NCBI GenBank assembly: GCA_031761405.1
Contig: JASEVX010000005.1
Location: 1,438,571 to 1,502,570 of the forward strand
Source: Serripes groenlandicus
Taxonomy: Eukaryota > Mollusca > Bivalvia > Cardiida > Cardiidae
Direction of reading: 5' to 3'
DNA: 64,000 bases
The notes beneath the pieces were generated by a model. It was not told where the DNA came from, ran no database searches, and saw only the letters and a program-made list of their open reading frames with translations. The translations under genes were made by a program, and so were the position numbers. Of the stretch, positions 11,456 to 22,415 are shown piece by piece. Numbering within the stretch: the first letter of the stretch is position 1; each line of letters begins with the position of its first letter.

Positions 11456-13790
11456 AAAATTCCCCGAACAAATTCTATCCGAACACGAACATATTTAACC
11501 GGAACACGAACATATTCTACCCGAACAAATTTTAACTGAACAAAACCAATTATACCCGAACACAAACCATTACCAGAATAAATTTTACCCGAAAAAAATA
11601 TACCCGAACACGAACAAATTTTACGTGAATTTTTTTTATCAGAACAATTTCTACCCGAACACGAACATATATTACCTGAAAAATTTCTGCCGGAACATAT
11701 TTTACCCGAAAAAAATATACCCTAACACGAACAAATTTTATCTGAAAAATGTTTATCCGAACAATTTCTACCCTAACACGAACATATTTTACCCGAACAA
11801 TTTCTAGCCGAACATATTATACCCGAACAAATTCTACCCGAAAAAAATATACCCGAACACGAACAAATTTTATCGGAAAAATGTTTATCTGAACAATTTC
11901 TACCCGAACACGAACATATTTTACCCGAACACGAACACATTTCTACCAGAACAAATTTTACCCGAACAATATATAAACGAATGTATTTTACCCGAAAAAA
12001 ATATACCCGAACACGAAAATATTTTACACGAACAAATTTTACCCGAACACGAACCAATTTTACCCGAACAATTTATACCCGAATATATTTTACCCGAAAA
12101 GAAATAGCCGAACACGAAAACATTTTACATGAACAAATTTTACACGAACAAATTTTACCAAAAATTATTACCCGAACACGAACATATTTTATCCGAACAC
12201 GAACAAATTTTATCGGAAAACATTTGATCCAAACAATTTCTACCAGAACAAATTTTACCCGAACACAAACAAATTTTACCCGAACATTTTATACCCGAAT
12301 ATATTTTAACCGAACAAATTATAGCCGAAAAAAATATACCCGAACACGAGAAATTTAACCCGAACAAATTCTACCCGAACACAAACAAATTTTATCGAAA
12401 AATTTTACCCGAATATATTTATACCCGAACAAATTCTACCCGAAAAAAATATACCGGAACACGAACAAATTTTATCGGAAAACATCCGAACAATTTCAAC
12501 CCGAAAATATTTTACACGAACAAATTTTACCCGAACATTTATTATCCGAACAATTTTTACCAGAACACGAACATATTTTAACCGAACAAATTCTACCCGA
12601 ACACGAACAAATTTTATCGGAAAACATTTTAACCCGAACAATTTATACCCGAACATATTTTACTCGAACATTTTTTATCCGAACAATTTTTAGCCGAACA
12701 CGAACATATTTTACCCGAACAAATTCTACCCGAAAACGAAGAAATATTATCGGAAAACAAAAATCCGAACAATTTCTACCCGAACACGAAAATATTTTAC
12801 ACGAACAAATTTTACCCGAACACGAACATATTTTACCCGAACACGAACAAATTTTATCGGAAAACATTTTAACCCGAACAATTTATACCCGAACATATTT
12901 TACTCGAACATTTTTTATCCGAACAATTTTTACCCGAACACGAACATATTTTACCCGAACACAAACAAATTTTATCGGAACACATTTTAACCCGAACAAT
13001 TTATACCCGAACATATTTTACTCGAACATTTTTTATCCGAACAATTTTTACCCGAACACGAACATAGTTTACCCGAACAAATTCTACCAGAACACGAAGA
13101 AATTTTATCGGAAAACATTTTATCCGAACAATTTCTCCCCGAACAAATTTTACCCGAATTTTTTTTATCCGAACAATTTTTACCCGAACACGGACACATT
13201 TTATCCAAACAATTTCTACCCAAACATGAACAAATTTTATCGGAATACATTTTATCCGAACAATTTTTACCCGAATATATTTTACCCGAACAAATTGTAC
13301 CAGAAAAAAGCATACCCGAACACAAACAAATATTATCGGAAAACATTTTATCCGAACAATTTCTATCAAATTTTACCCGAACACGAACAAATTTTACCCA
13401 AATATATTTTACCCGAACAATTTTTATCCGAACAATTTTTACCTGAAAAAATTCTACCCGAACACGAACACATTTTATCGGAAAACATTTCATCCGAACA
13501 CATTTTATCGGAAAACATTTTATCCGAACAATTTCTACCCGAACAAATTTTACCCGAACTTTTTTTATCCGAACAATTTTTACCCGAACACAAACATATT
13601 TTACACGAACACAAACAAATTTTATCGGAAAACATTTTATCCAAACAATTTCTACCCGAACACGAACAAATTTTACCCGAACACGAAGATGTTTTACCCG
13701 AACACGAACACATTTTATCGGAAAACATTTTATCCGAACAAATTTTATTTTATCCGAACAATTTCTACCCGAACAAATTTTACCCGATAA
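11456..13790 (+). repeat. 2.3-kb degenerate CCGAACACGAACA minisatellite
   Basis: Built from shuffled short phrases: 'tacccgaacacgaacaaatt', 'tatcggaaaacattt', 'tatccgaacaattt' and 'cccgaaaaaaatata'. Higher-order units of ~60-150 bp recur. Open frames of up to 195 codons on both strands simply reflect the scarcity of stops in the unit, and I do not treat them as genes. Confidence 0.9.
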
Positions 13791-14821
13791 GGGTTAAATC
13801 GATAAAGACATGAGTTTTCTCTTTTTCTCAAAATGATATTAGCTAAGCATCCTAATTATATCATACTTTAACAAATGTTGAAATGTAGTCCAATATTTAT
13901 AAATTAGACCACCTTCGAAATATAATATCAACTAAACAGTTAAATCTCATTGAAATTGTTGTATAATTTAAACTTAATTTCGAACATAAACTTAGCCCTA
14001 CAACATGTTAATTTATTTTAATTCTTTCCTTCCTTTTTTATAATGAAAACAACAAACTACTCATGTTTTAAAATTATATTATGATGAGCGCCCTTGTGTC
14101 AATGATGCATAACAATATGCAGATCGGAAGAAATATGCCTTTAGGGAATTAAATGACACATTTAAAATTGTCAAGGACGAAATAATTTTGTACGAAAGAC
14201 CCGATTCTTTCTTATTCGCAGAGGTGTCGTTCTTGAAACTCTCTTTATAGGCAGAGAGTGTTCGTTCAAAGTCATTTTTCCATTAAAACCAGTTTTATCT
14301 CGGTTTGTTCTTTTCTTCATTTGTTTCGAACCAAATAAACATTTTAAATCAGCTATAATTTACTATTTGTTAGTGAGTGTAAAGAGCGGCTCTCTGCAAA
14401 GGAGATTGATCTACGCAGTTGGTATTCGCGAGTAACGCAGGTGCGCGTAAGTAAACAAATTAGACTGCAACGTAAAGGTTTGTAGTTATCGACTTTTGAT
14501 TACATGTAGTATATAGTGTAAAATAAAGTATACCAGTCTAGCTAATAGGGACTGTTATTATTGTCTTCGTAAATAAAACAAAAAAACATAAATGCGAGTC
14601 AAAATAAAGAAACTGAAAATACCTAAAACATCGGAATACTTATTTCATTTTAGATGTGTCATTACTTAGTGTTTTTAAACAAACACAATTGTAATATGTT
14701 CAAAACATCTAAATGTGTTTCTTTCTAATAATAATCCCCCCTCCCATGTGATTTCAGAAAACCTATTAAAAATAGAAGTCACGGGCTTCTGCCCGGCGAC
14801 TAATGATCACTAAAACAGTGT
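13791..14821. other. unassigned intergenic sequence
   Basis: About 1 kb with no recognised repeat or exon. 'gtgagtgtaaagagcg...ctctgcaaaggagattg' at 14374-14411 also occurs near 3010-3046, so a repeat fragment is present. Confidence 0.35.
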
Positions 14822-14944
14822 TAAAATCATTGTGGCAAAAGGTGAAATTGATAATTTTGAGCAATTTCTCCTTTTGTCACAATGTTTTCAAAAAGACGTC
14901 TGCTGCAGAGGAGTCAAAAAGCATCTATATGTGGGAAAGGGTTA
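14822..14944 (+). mobile_element. piggyBac-like MITE, right half
   Basis: 'ttgtggcaaaagg...tctgctgcagagg...tgtgggaaagggTTAA' matches the right half of the MITE; the left half is missing. Confidence 0.6.
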
Positions 14945-15144
14945 ACACAATGTAACCAGTGTTCCGCTATTTACAATTAATTTGTGATTTCACCACTAGA
15001 CATACAACACTGTAAATAAACTTTATTCAGGTTACATTCTTTTTTTTTTCAGATAAATCTAAAACAGGTGACTAATTAAAATTTCATGTCAGCTTAATGG
15101 ATAAACGAAATACCATAACGGTCCTATAGAACTCAGCTGATTTA

Positions 15145-15364
15145 ACCCTTTTCCTCATACAACAATTCTGCAGCAGATAACTTTGAACGTATTTTGTCAA
15201 AACATAGAAAATCTCCATAATTGAATGGATAACCTATGACAAAAAGTGGAAAACATTGTGGCAAAAGGAGAAATTGCACGTTTTGTGCAATTTCTTCTTT
15301 TGTCACTATGTTTTTAAAAAGCAGTCTGCTGCAGAGGCGTTAGAAAGCGTCTATATGAGGGAAA
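15145..15364 (+). mobile_element. piggyBac-like MITE
   Basis: CCCTTTTCCTCATAC after TTAA at the left; GTCTATATGAGGGAAAGG at the right with a degenerate TSD. Internally close to the 8956 copy. Confidence 0.7.
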
Positions 15365-15501
15365 GGACTCAAGAACTCCAATAGAAGTCACGTACTTTTA
15401 TATTATAAAGAACTGTACTTGGCTCATATTCACCTGATGCAATAAGGTTACAGAGTTACAGTTTGACCCAGGTTTGTACTGATGACCTATGGCCATATTA
15501 A

Positions 15502-15723
15502 CCCTTTCTCTCATATAGATGCTTTTAGAAACCTCTGCAGTAGACAGCTTTTTGAAAACATAGTGACAAAAGAAGAAATTGCTCAAAATGAACCATTTCT
15601 CCTTTTGCCACAATGTTTTACACTTTTAGTCATAGGTTATCCATTCAATTATAGAGATTTTCTATTTTTTGACAAAATATGTTCACTGTCGTCTGATGCA
15701 GAATTGTTGTATGAGGGAAAGGG
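15502..15723 (-). mobile_element. piggyBac-like MITE, intact ends
   Basis: A 222-bp copy in the opposite orientation to its neighbours. Exact TTAA lies on both sides (15498-15501 and 15724-15727). Termini are CCCTTTCTCTCATA and TATGAGGGAAAGGG. The ORF across it is a by-product. Confidence 0.8.
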
Positions 15724-15727
15724 TTAA

Positions 15728-16134
15728 CTATATACATGTTCAATGTTTTTCTTATCTAAACATGTGCTGCTGGGGTGGGGTGGGGCCATTTTTGCCACCA
15801 GGTACATAATTAACATCAACAATAGTGATAGAATAACCTTTGTGATGCTACATACCATTGCAAATACTAGAAAAATAGATCTTTATTTTTTGTATTGTTT
15901 ACTGTTAAATAATACATAAAGGGAAACAAGCCCAAAAGGAGACTATATTTTATTACTAATTGCAGGGATGTAGATATCTATGTCCCTGGTAATTGAAATA
16001 ATGTGAACACATTTTGCAGAGAGTTGATCAGTGAAAAGACGTGTCAAATGATCTTAAAATTGGGCCAGTACTTTCGTAAAAGAAGATTGTTTAACTTCTA
16101 ACACTATATAATACATTATATAATAAACCCAACT
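15728..16134. other. unassigned sequence
   Basis: No gene seen. It would lie in intron 2 of the NOX-like gene if that gene extends toward lower coordinates. Confidence 0.3.
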
Positions 16135-16400
16135 CCTTAAGAGCTATGTTTGGCACAGGATCGGGTCACCAAAGAAACATTTATGCCAAACTATTTGCAA
16201 AGAGGGCCAGTATTTTGGACAAGAATATTTATTTTAGTTCCCATGGCATGGAGTTTCCATGGAATTCAGTTCTTTGATCAGTTTTGAAAGAGGCCCATCT
16301 AAAGAAAGTTCTGTTAAATCATCCATTGGTTTAGGACATGAAGGTGTTTGTAGGCAAATTGGAATGGACAGACAGTGATCACAATAGCTCACCCGTCACT
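16135..16400 (+). repeat. degenerate ACAAGAGGGCC-type element 3' part
   Basis: 'gggtcaccaaagaaacattt', 'gaaagaggcccatctaaaga' and 'acagtgatcacaatagctcacc' match the 3' portion of the 2122-3677 family. Confidence 0.45.
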
Positions 16401-16448
16401 TCTTTGTGTTTAAGAGAGTTAAATACAAGCCAAAGATCGAATCTTACC

Positions 16449-16544
16449 CCAATGATAAGTCTCAGATAAAAGAAAGATGCTTCATTCTTGTATTTCAGGT
16501 AAGCATAGACAAACATCCCAATGTTACCAGCAATCCAGAAAGCC
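16449..16544 (-). CDS. NADPH oxidase (NOX2-type) coding exon 2
   Basis: Read on the minus strand, a pyrimidine-rich TTTCAG acceptor precedes a 96-nt exon that ends at a GTAAGATT donor. It encodes 32 residues with W3, N7, F11, Y18, F25-Y26, R28 and G32. This is the spacing of the first transmembrane helix and following loop of NOX2-family oxidases. Human CYBB exon 2 is also 96 nt, with phase-0 introns on both sides. NOX enzymes are membrane flavocytochromes that pass electrons from NADPH through FAD and two haems to oxygen. Only this N-terminal helix is visible; later exons with the haem histidines and the FAD/NADPH domain would lie at lower coordinates, and I did not find them. It could be a 5' fragment of a gene or a pseudogene. 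Family call fairly sure; intactness unknown. Confidence 0.7.
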
Positions 16545-16558
16545 TGAAATTAATTACT

Positions 16559-16680
16559 AGACACATAACAAGTTAAATATAGCCTGCTTTAAATAACCAG
16601 ACACATAACAAGTTAAATATAGCCTGCTTTAAATAACTAGACACATAACAAGTTAAATATAGTCTGCTTTAAATAACTAG
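16559..16680 (+). repeat. 40-bp tandem repeat, 3 copies
   Basis: Three near-identical copies of a unit starting AGACACATAACAAGTTAAAT, exactly 40 bp apart. Confidence 0.9.
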
Positions 16681-16859
16681 ACATCTAGTCAGCAATCAAT
16701 ATGGTCTAAAAAATCAACATTTTCAATCTATTTAGGCAGCCTGGAATTAAAAGCAAATAAGGTTTTTCCTTTTTTCCGCAATGGTTTCATATCATGAGAA
16801 GATTCAAGAAAGGATTAAACAACAATAGCAAATATGACAGTTCTATGAGTACATCTTAA

Positions 16860-17064
16860 CCGTTTCCCTTATACGACAATTCTGCAGCAGACGACTTTGA
16901 ACATATTTTGTCAAAAAATAGAATGGATAACCTATGACTAAAAGTGAAAAACACTGTGGCAAAAGGAAAATTGCTCGTTTTGAGCAATTTCTTCTTTTGT
17001 CACAATGTTTTCAAAAAGCTGTCTGCTGCAGAGGCATCAGAAAGCGACTATATGAGGGAAAAGG
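16860..17064 (+). mobile_element. piggyBac-like MITE in the NOX-like intron
   Basis: TTAA at 16856-16859 and 17065-17068 flank a 205-bp copy with CCGTTTCCCTTATACG / TATATGAGGGAAAAGG termini and the CTGCAGCAGACGACTTT subterminal repeat. Confidence 0.75.
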
Positions 17065-17079
17065 TTAATTAATACTTAC

Positions 17080-17121
17080 GATGAGAATCCATCTTGGGAT
17101 ATCATTCAAAATTCTTGCCAT
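17080..17121 (-). CDS. NADPH oxidase (NOX2-type) coding exon 1
   Basis: On the minus strand an ATG in a good context (AAGATGG) opens a 14-codon exon (first residues M-A-R-I, last W-I-L-I) ending at a consensus GTAAGTATT donor. The intron is phase 0, so it joins the 16449-16544 exon in frame and puts a hydrophobic helix about ten residues from the N terminus, as in NOX1-4. The 42-nt coding length is close to the 45 nt of human CYBB exon 1. The MITE just inside intron 1 (16860-17064) abuts the donor. Upstream UTR exons and a promoter were not identified. Confidence 0.65.
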
Positions 17122-18013
17122 CTTGATTCTACTGTAGATTGCTTATCATCATTGAAGTTTGATTTTGGTAATTACTTCTTAATGAACAGGTGTGTTACAG
17201 GTGTGTTACAGGTGTCCACAGCGGTGTTGTTGTGTTGCTTTCTGAAATAAAATGAATGTAAATACTGGTAACATTATGTTTTTTGTTTGAATGGTGTTAG
17301 GGACCCAACTCAGTCATATGAATTAAGGCATTTCCTGGGTAAATTACAGCTGGTTAGTTTATCCCGGCATCTGCACATCAGTTGTAATGTTAAACAGTTA
17401 TCCCAGCGACCCTGAGCACCAGGTAGGGAAGCTCAAAACCAGCCATTTCTTCAAATTTGTTTCAATATTATAATGTGTCCCATTTATCCTGCTGTAACAT
17501 TTTGGTCCTCATTCATTTTTAAAACGGTCATAAATATCATATCAAGTAAACAGAAAAATCATGCTAACCTCTTTAATCTTTTGTCAATTTCAAATTCAGA
17601 ATCTTATCATTCTAATGGTAAATTCTAAAAAAAAATCACTCTTAAACATCGTCATATGACCCATTAATCAAGTCACAATTTAATCATAATGGCCTCATGT
17701 TGAACACACCCCATTGCTGTGTGACTCATAACATAAGAAATATCCTATATATATAGATTAAATAACAAACCTTAAAACTATATTCATGATCAGAAAATTA
17801 AACAAGCAGAATATAATATGCATACTTGTGCAAACAGTAAGCTTATTCAATATCCTAAATTCTATTAATAGAATATCTTACAATGATTTCAACAGTATTT
17901 TAATTTGTGAACCTTTAATCATTCGCTTTATTATTTACAATAATGTTTCATTAGATATCTTATATATATTTTAACTCATTTGTCCTTTCCCATTAATATT
18001 CACACTGTCAAAT
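17122..18013. other. region 5' of the NOX-like gene
   Basis: AT-rich, no further exon recognised. The 62-codon frame at 17786-17974 is low complexity. The promoter of the minus-strand gene should lie here or further right, but no TATA or Inr can be called with confidence. Confidence 0.35.
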
Positions 18014-18135
18014 TTAACGCCGTTTTCAGTCATATCACGACGACCAATTCACCTACTCATGTTTCCTGGTTTTCTCACACCAATATTTATTTCACACAAC
18101 ATACTTTCCAAGCAACTGGCTGCTTTAACATTAGA
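18014..18135 (-). mobile_element. SINE fragment
   Basis: 'taacgccgttttcagtcatatcacg...ccaattcacctactcatgtttcctggttttctcacacc...caactggctgc' is the 3' part of the SINE at 46922-47218, inverted and without its tRNA-like head. Confidence 0.65.
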
Positions 18136-18227
18136 AATGGTAAAAAATAGTATACAATGTATCAAATTAATTCTGATGCTTTATTTTACACATATTTGCA
18201 AGAACTGCTGCTAAAAATAAAAACCTA

Positions 18228-18292
18228 CACTGTAGTTTAATGGTTAACACCTGGTCTAACAAGAGTTCTGAGTTCAAATCTCAGCAAGAACA
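18228..18292 (+). repeat. tRNA-like sequence (A and B box)
   Basis: TAGTTTAATGGTTAACA resembles an A box and GAGTTCAAATCTC a B box, 24 nt apart. The acceptor ends do not pair, so this is a tRNA-derived repeat head rather than a tRNA gene. Confidence 0.35.
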
Positions 18293-19923
18293 TGTTTTGA
18301 ACGAAGCAACTAAAAATACCGAAACACTAATCACATTATTATCCAGTGAAAACATTTCATGAATAAAAATATTTACTCCCTGTAATTGAGCAATAGCAAT
18401 CAGAACAAGAGCTGTCGGAGGACAGCGCGCTCGACTATTCCACAGCTTATTTAAGTTACTGAGATAATGGACTGTAATGTAGTTGCATGCAAAACATTAA
18501 CCACAATTTCTTAAAGGGTGATAATTTTCATTATATGCAGGATAGAGTTATTTAACTTGATTATCTTAATAGGTGCGATGGTTAGGAAGGGTTGTATAAC
18601 GTTTCAATGGATATGCATCAAGTAGTTAATAAGATATGGACTCTTAATGTAGTTGCATGCAAACCTTTAACCATAATTTCTAAGTAAAAAAAACGGCAAC
18701 AATTTGCACCATAAGCAGGAAAGAGTTATCTTAATTGGTTGTGTTTTTTTAGTTGTGAAATTGGGAAAGAAAGGTTGTATAAAGTTTCAATACAATAGTT
18801 CCAAGTTTTTAATGAGATTACTCTCTAAACTAACATACATGTGATGATTGGATGGGGCTGTATAAAGTTTCAATGCAATGCATGAAATAATTACTAAGAT
18901 ATGGTCTCTTAATGTAGTTGCATGCAAAACTTTAACCAGAATGTATAAGTCCAAAAAGGGCCATAACTTGCATAAAATGCAGGATAGAGTTATTTAACTT
19001 GAAAATCAACATAGGTATGATAGTTGGAAAGGGTTGTATAAAGTTTCAAAGCAATGAATAAAGTAAATACTAGGATATCAACTCTTAATGTAGTTGCATG
19101 CAAAACTTTAACCAAATTTCTAGTTAAAAAAGGGCCATAAATTGCAAAATATACTAGATAGAGTTATCATACTTGATTGTTTACATAGGTGTGATGGTTG
19201 GGAAGGGTTGTATAAAGTTTCAATGCAATGCATCAATTAGTTACTAAGAGATGGTCTCTTAATGTAATTGTATACATAACTTTAACCAGAATTTCTAAGT
19301 AAAAAAAGGGCCATTACTTGCATAAAATGCAGGAGAGTTATCTAACTTGAATTCTACATAGGTGTGATAGTTGGGTACGGTTGTATAAAGTTTCAATGCA
19401 ATGCATGAAGTAAATACTGAGATATGGACTCTTAATTTAGTTGCACGCAAAACTTTAACCAGAATTTCTAAATAAAACAAGAGCACTGCCCGCGGGTGCC
19501 TGACGCTCGTCTGTTATTATCCTTTTACGATTTATTTGTTTTATATAAAAAATATTCAAATTCGGAAATAATATTCACATATTATAATGACCGCACACAA
19601 TTGCTATTTTTCAAGAAATGAAACAAGATCAACTATGTGGAAATAAATACAAGTTCATATACATGATAAGAAAGATCTTCACGTTGGATGGCTGTCACAA
19701 TCAGTCAAGATCATAAGCTGAGTCTTGTGTATGCAATGGACAGGCAAATGATATTGGTACATTAAGTCAACTTTAACTAAAGATATTAAATATATTACTA
19801 TTTTCCTATGTTAAGTAACAGCGACCTTGACCCCCCAAAACACAATCTGTTTTAAGATATTCATAATATGTTGAAGTACATTATGTTTTTATTGTTTGGG
19901 AAAAATTTGAAATTAATGTATCA

Positions 19924-20102
19924 ACAAGAGCACCGTGTACGGCACAGACGCTCGACTGATAGGGAGAAAACAGAACAAAAAAATGAACTAACAAAAAAAA
20001 CCTTAACCGGACGACCACGCCGCCGCCGCAGACGCCGCCGCTGCCGCCGACGCCAGGGTCATGACAATAGCTCTCGTTTTTTTCAAAAGTCGAGCTAAAA
20101 AA
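19924..20102 (+). mobile_element. nested ACAAGAG element (third level)
   Basis: ACAAGAGCACCGTGTACGGC...GCTCGACTGATAG to AATAGCTCTCG...GTCGAGCTAAAA, ~180 bp, with a (CGCCGC)n-type GC-rich core at 20017-20054. The arginine-rich and glycine-rich ORFs across the core are artefacts. Confidence 0.6.
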
Positions 20103-20674
20103 TGAAGAAACTATGTCCAATTCTCATACACAACCAAAATACATCAAAATTGATTTCTTTTACCCCAAAAAACAGGGCCCCTCATCATCTTTATCAATCA
20201 ATGTGAAGAAGGTTATTAGATACACCAGTTTTTCAAATATTTATAGTAATAGGTTTGATAGTTTCCATGAAAGAAACCAAAACGCAAAAATTTAACCAAC
20301 TATGTCCATTTCTCAAAATCGACCAAAATACATAAAAAAATATGTTTTTTACCCCAAAAATCAGGCCGACTCAGCATCTTTATCATACAATAAGTTTGAT
20401 AGTTTCCATGTAAGTGACCTAAACGGAACACATAACCAACACCGCCAATTCTCAAAATCAGCCAAAGTACATAAAAATTTATGTTTTTTACCCAAAAAAC
20501 AGACCACACTCAGCATCTTTAGCATACAATGTGAAGAAGGGTATTAGATAAACAAGTTTCAAAGTATTAGGTTTGATAGTTTCCATGTAAGTGACCTAAA
20601 CACAAAACTTAACCAACATTGCCAATACTCAAAATCAACCAAATTTCACCCAAATTTATGTTTTTAACCCAAAA

Positions 20675-20976
20675 CTAGAATGGAGTGCTCCCCGGAGCAC
20701 GTGTGTCACCTGCCGGGGCCTTGTCAGAAAATTTTAATTTTTGACAGAAAAGGGGCAATAACTCTGATGTAAAAATATTTGGATTATCCCCCTTTTGTGA
20801 ACCAATCACACACATTGATATAAACATGTGTTAGAAGTATCAATGTAAACCTTTGAGTAGAAAAAAAGTTATTTGAAAACGTGACGAAAAAGTGTGACGG
20901 ACAGACAGACACACGGACAGACGCCGGACAAAAAAAAGTAATCCCTAAGTGCCTACCATGCTACGCAGGTGACACA
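20675..20976 (+). mobile_element. nested element with GTGTCACCTGC inverted repeats
   Basis: About 300 bp. GTGTCACCTGC near the start is inverted as GCAGGTGACAC at the end, with GGACAGACGCCGGAC before it. It is inserted in an AAAA run of the second-level element, which continues with 'acaggctacactcagcatc'. Confidence 0.6.
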
Positions 20977-21713
20977 AAAACAGGCTACACTCAGCATCTT
21001 TAGCATAAAATGTGAAGAAGGGTATTAGATGAACAAGTTTTCCATGTTTCAAAGTATTATGTTTGATAGTTTCCATGTAAGTGACCTAAACGCAAAACTT
21101 AACCAATAACGACGATCAAGTGACGACAATAGCTCGTCTTTTTTTTTAAAAAATCAGACAAGCTAAAAAGGGCCATAACTTGCACAAAATGCAGGATATA
21201 GTTATCTAACTTGATAATCTACAAAGGTGTGATAGTTGGGTAGGGTTGTAGAAAGTTTCAATGCAATGTATCAAGTAAATACTGAGATATGGACTCTTAA
21301 TTTAGTTGCATGCAAAACTTTAACCAGAATTTCTAAGTTAAAAAAAAGGGCCATAACTTGCATAAAATGCAGGATAGAGTTATCTTATTTGATAATCTAC
21401 ATAAGTGTGATAGTAGGGTAGGGTTGTATAAAGTTTCAATGCAATGCATGAAGTAAATACTGAGATATGGACTCTTAATTTAGTTGCACGCAAAACTTTA
21501 ACCAGAATTTCTAAGTAAAAAAGGGGCATAATATGCAGGATAGAGTTATCTAACTTCATGGTGTGATGGTTTGATAGGGTTGTAGAAAGTTTCAATGCAA
21601 TACATCTAGTATTTTAGTACTTGCATGCAAAACCTTAATCAAGGTGTGACATAGATGCCGACGCCAGGGTGAGTAGTATAGCTCAAATATTCTTCGAAAA
21701 GTCGAGCTAAAAA

Positions 21714-21973
21714 GGCACTTGATCAACAATCATGACTCTGGAAGCTGCACATTTTCACAGTCTATCAGTTGTTGACAATTGTACTCATTATCCAATAACC
21801 TGATGATTTTCATGTTTTACAAATTAAAAACCAGCAAAGGTGATAGTATTTCAAAGTGAAAATATTGTCCGATAGGAAGATAGTGTTCTTTTTGGAGCAA
21901 TTACACCATTCCAACAATGTATTCAGATTAGTCACAGACATCAAGTTATCAACATCAGGCCAGGGACTAAACT
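21714..21973. other. unassigned intergenic sequence
   Basis: No gene or repeat recognised. Confidence 0.3.
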
Positions 21974-21975
21974 TA

Positions 21976-22208
21976 ACCTTTTCCAACATAAATCAAACCT
22001 GCAGCAGATGACTTTGACAATGTTGCGGTAAAAAAAAAAAATCTCAATAAGCAAAAGTTTAATTAATGTATAAAATTTGAAACATTGTGGCAAAAGTAGA
22101 AATTGCTCATCATGAGCAAGTGGTGCTTTTGCCACAGTGTTTTTAGACGTTTTCTGCTGCATCATGTGTCAACAATTTTAACTCAAAATACAAGTGGTAA
22201 AAGGTTGA
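21976..22208 (+). mobile_element. diverged piggyBac-like MITE
   Basis: 'TTAACCTTTTCCAACATA...CTGCAGCAGATGACTTTGA' and 'ttctgctgca...tggtaaaaggttga' keep the MITE plan with many substitutions. Confidence 0.55.
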
Positions 22209-22415
22209 TAGTCTATAAAAATGTTTTTGCTTTACAATGCTTAATGCTACTTCAATATTAAACAATAAGAAGCAACAGGTAATTCAGAGACAACTGTAAG
22301 TTACTTTTATTGCCTTTTTCTGTTTTTTCAAACCCAATGGTCAGTGTGTAGATGTGTGCACACATTTACAGTAACATTTTGCTATGATACAGACAAAGTT
22401 TGTTGCCTCTTATGG
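22209..22415. other. unassigned sequence
   Basis: Nothing recognisable. Confidence 0.3.

Larger units (their letters stand above)
16545..17079 (-). other. intron 1 of the NOX-like gene
   Basis: A 535-bp GT-AG interval between the two coding exons. It holds a 40-bp tandem repeat and a TTAA-flanked MITE whose edge lies only 15 bp from the 5' splice site. Confidence 0.6.
19477..21169 (+). mobile_element. nested ACAAGAG element (second level)
   Basis: Opens ACAAGAGCACTGCCCGCGGG...ACGCTCGTCTG and closes AGCTCGTCTT...CAGACAAGCTAAAAA. The host satellite unit stops at an A-run and resumes at 21170 with GGGCCATAACTTGC. The body has ~170-bp tandem units ('actcagcatctttagcata', 'gtttgatagtttccatg'). 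Confidence 0.6.
18405..21713 (+). mobile_element. ACAAGAG element carrying the ~176-bp satellite, with nested insertions
   Basis: Starts ACAAGAGCTGTCGGAGGACAG with GCGCTCGACT, ends AAAGTCGAGCTAAAAA, so GCTCGACT/AGTCGAGC form subterminal inverted repeats. Its body is the same tandem unit seen at 0.3-2.1 kb, split by the element at 19477-21169. No protein is encoded. The satellite is therefore the internal part of this element family. Confidence 0.65.

Noticed and set aside
11300..13813. Several ORFs of 60-195 codons on both strands
   Set aside because: They are low-complexity translations of the CCGAACACGAACA minisatellite, with no start context or conserved domain.
19984..20098. Arginine-rich protein encoded at 19868-20098
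   Set aside because: The basic stretch is the (CGCCGC)n core of a nested ACAAGAG element.
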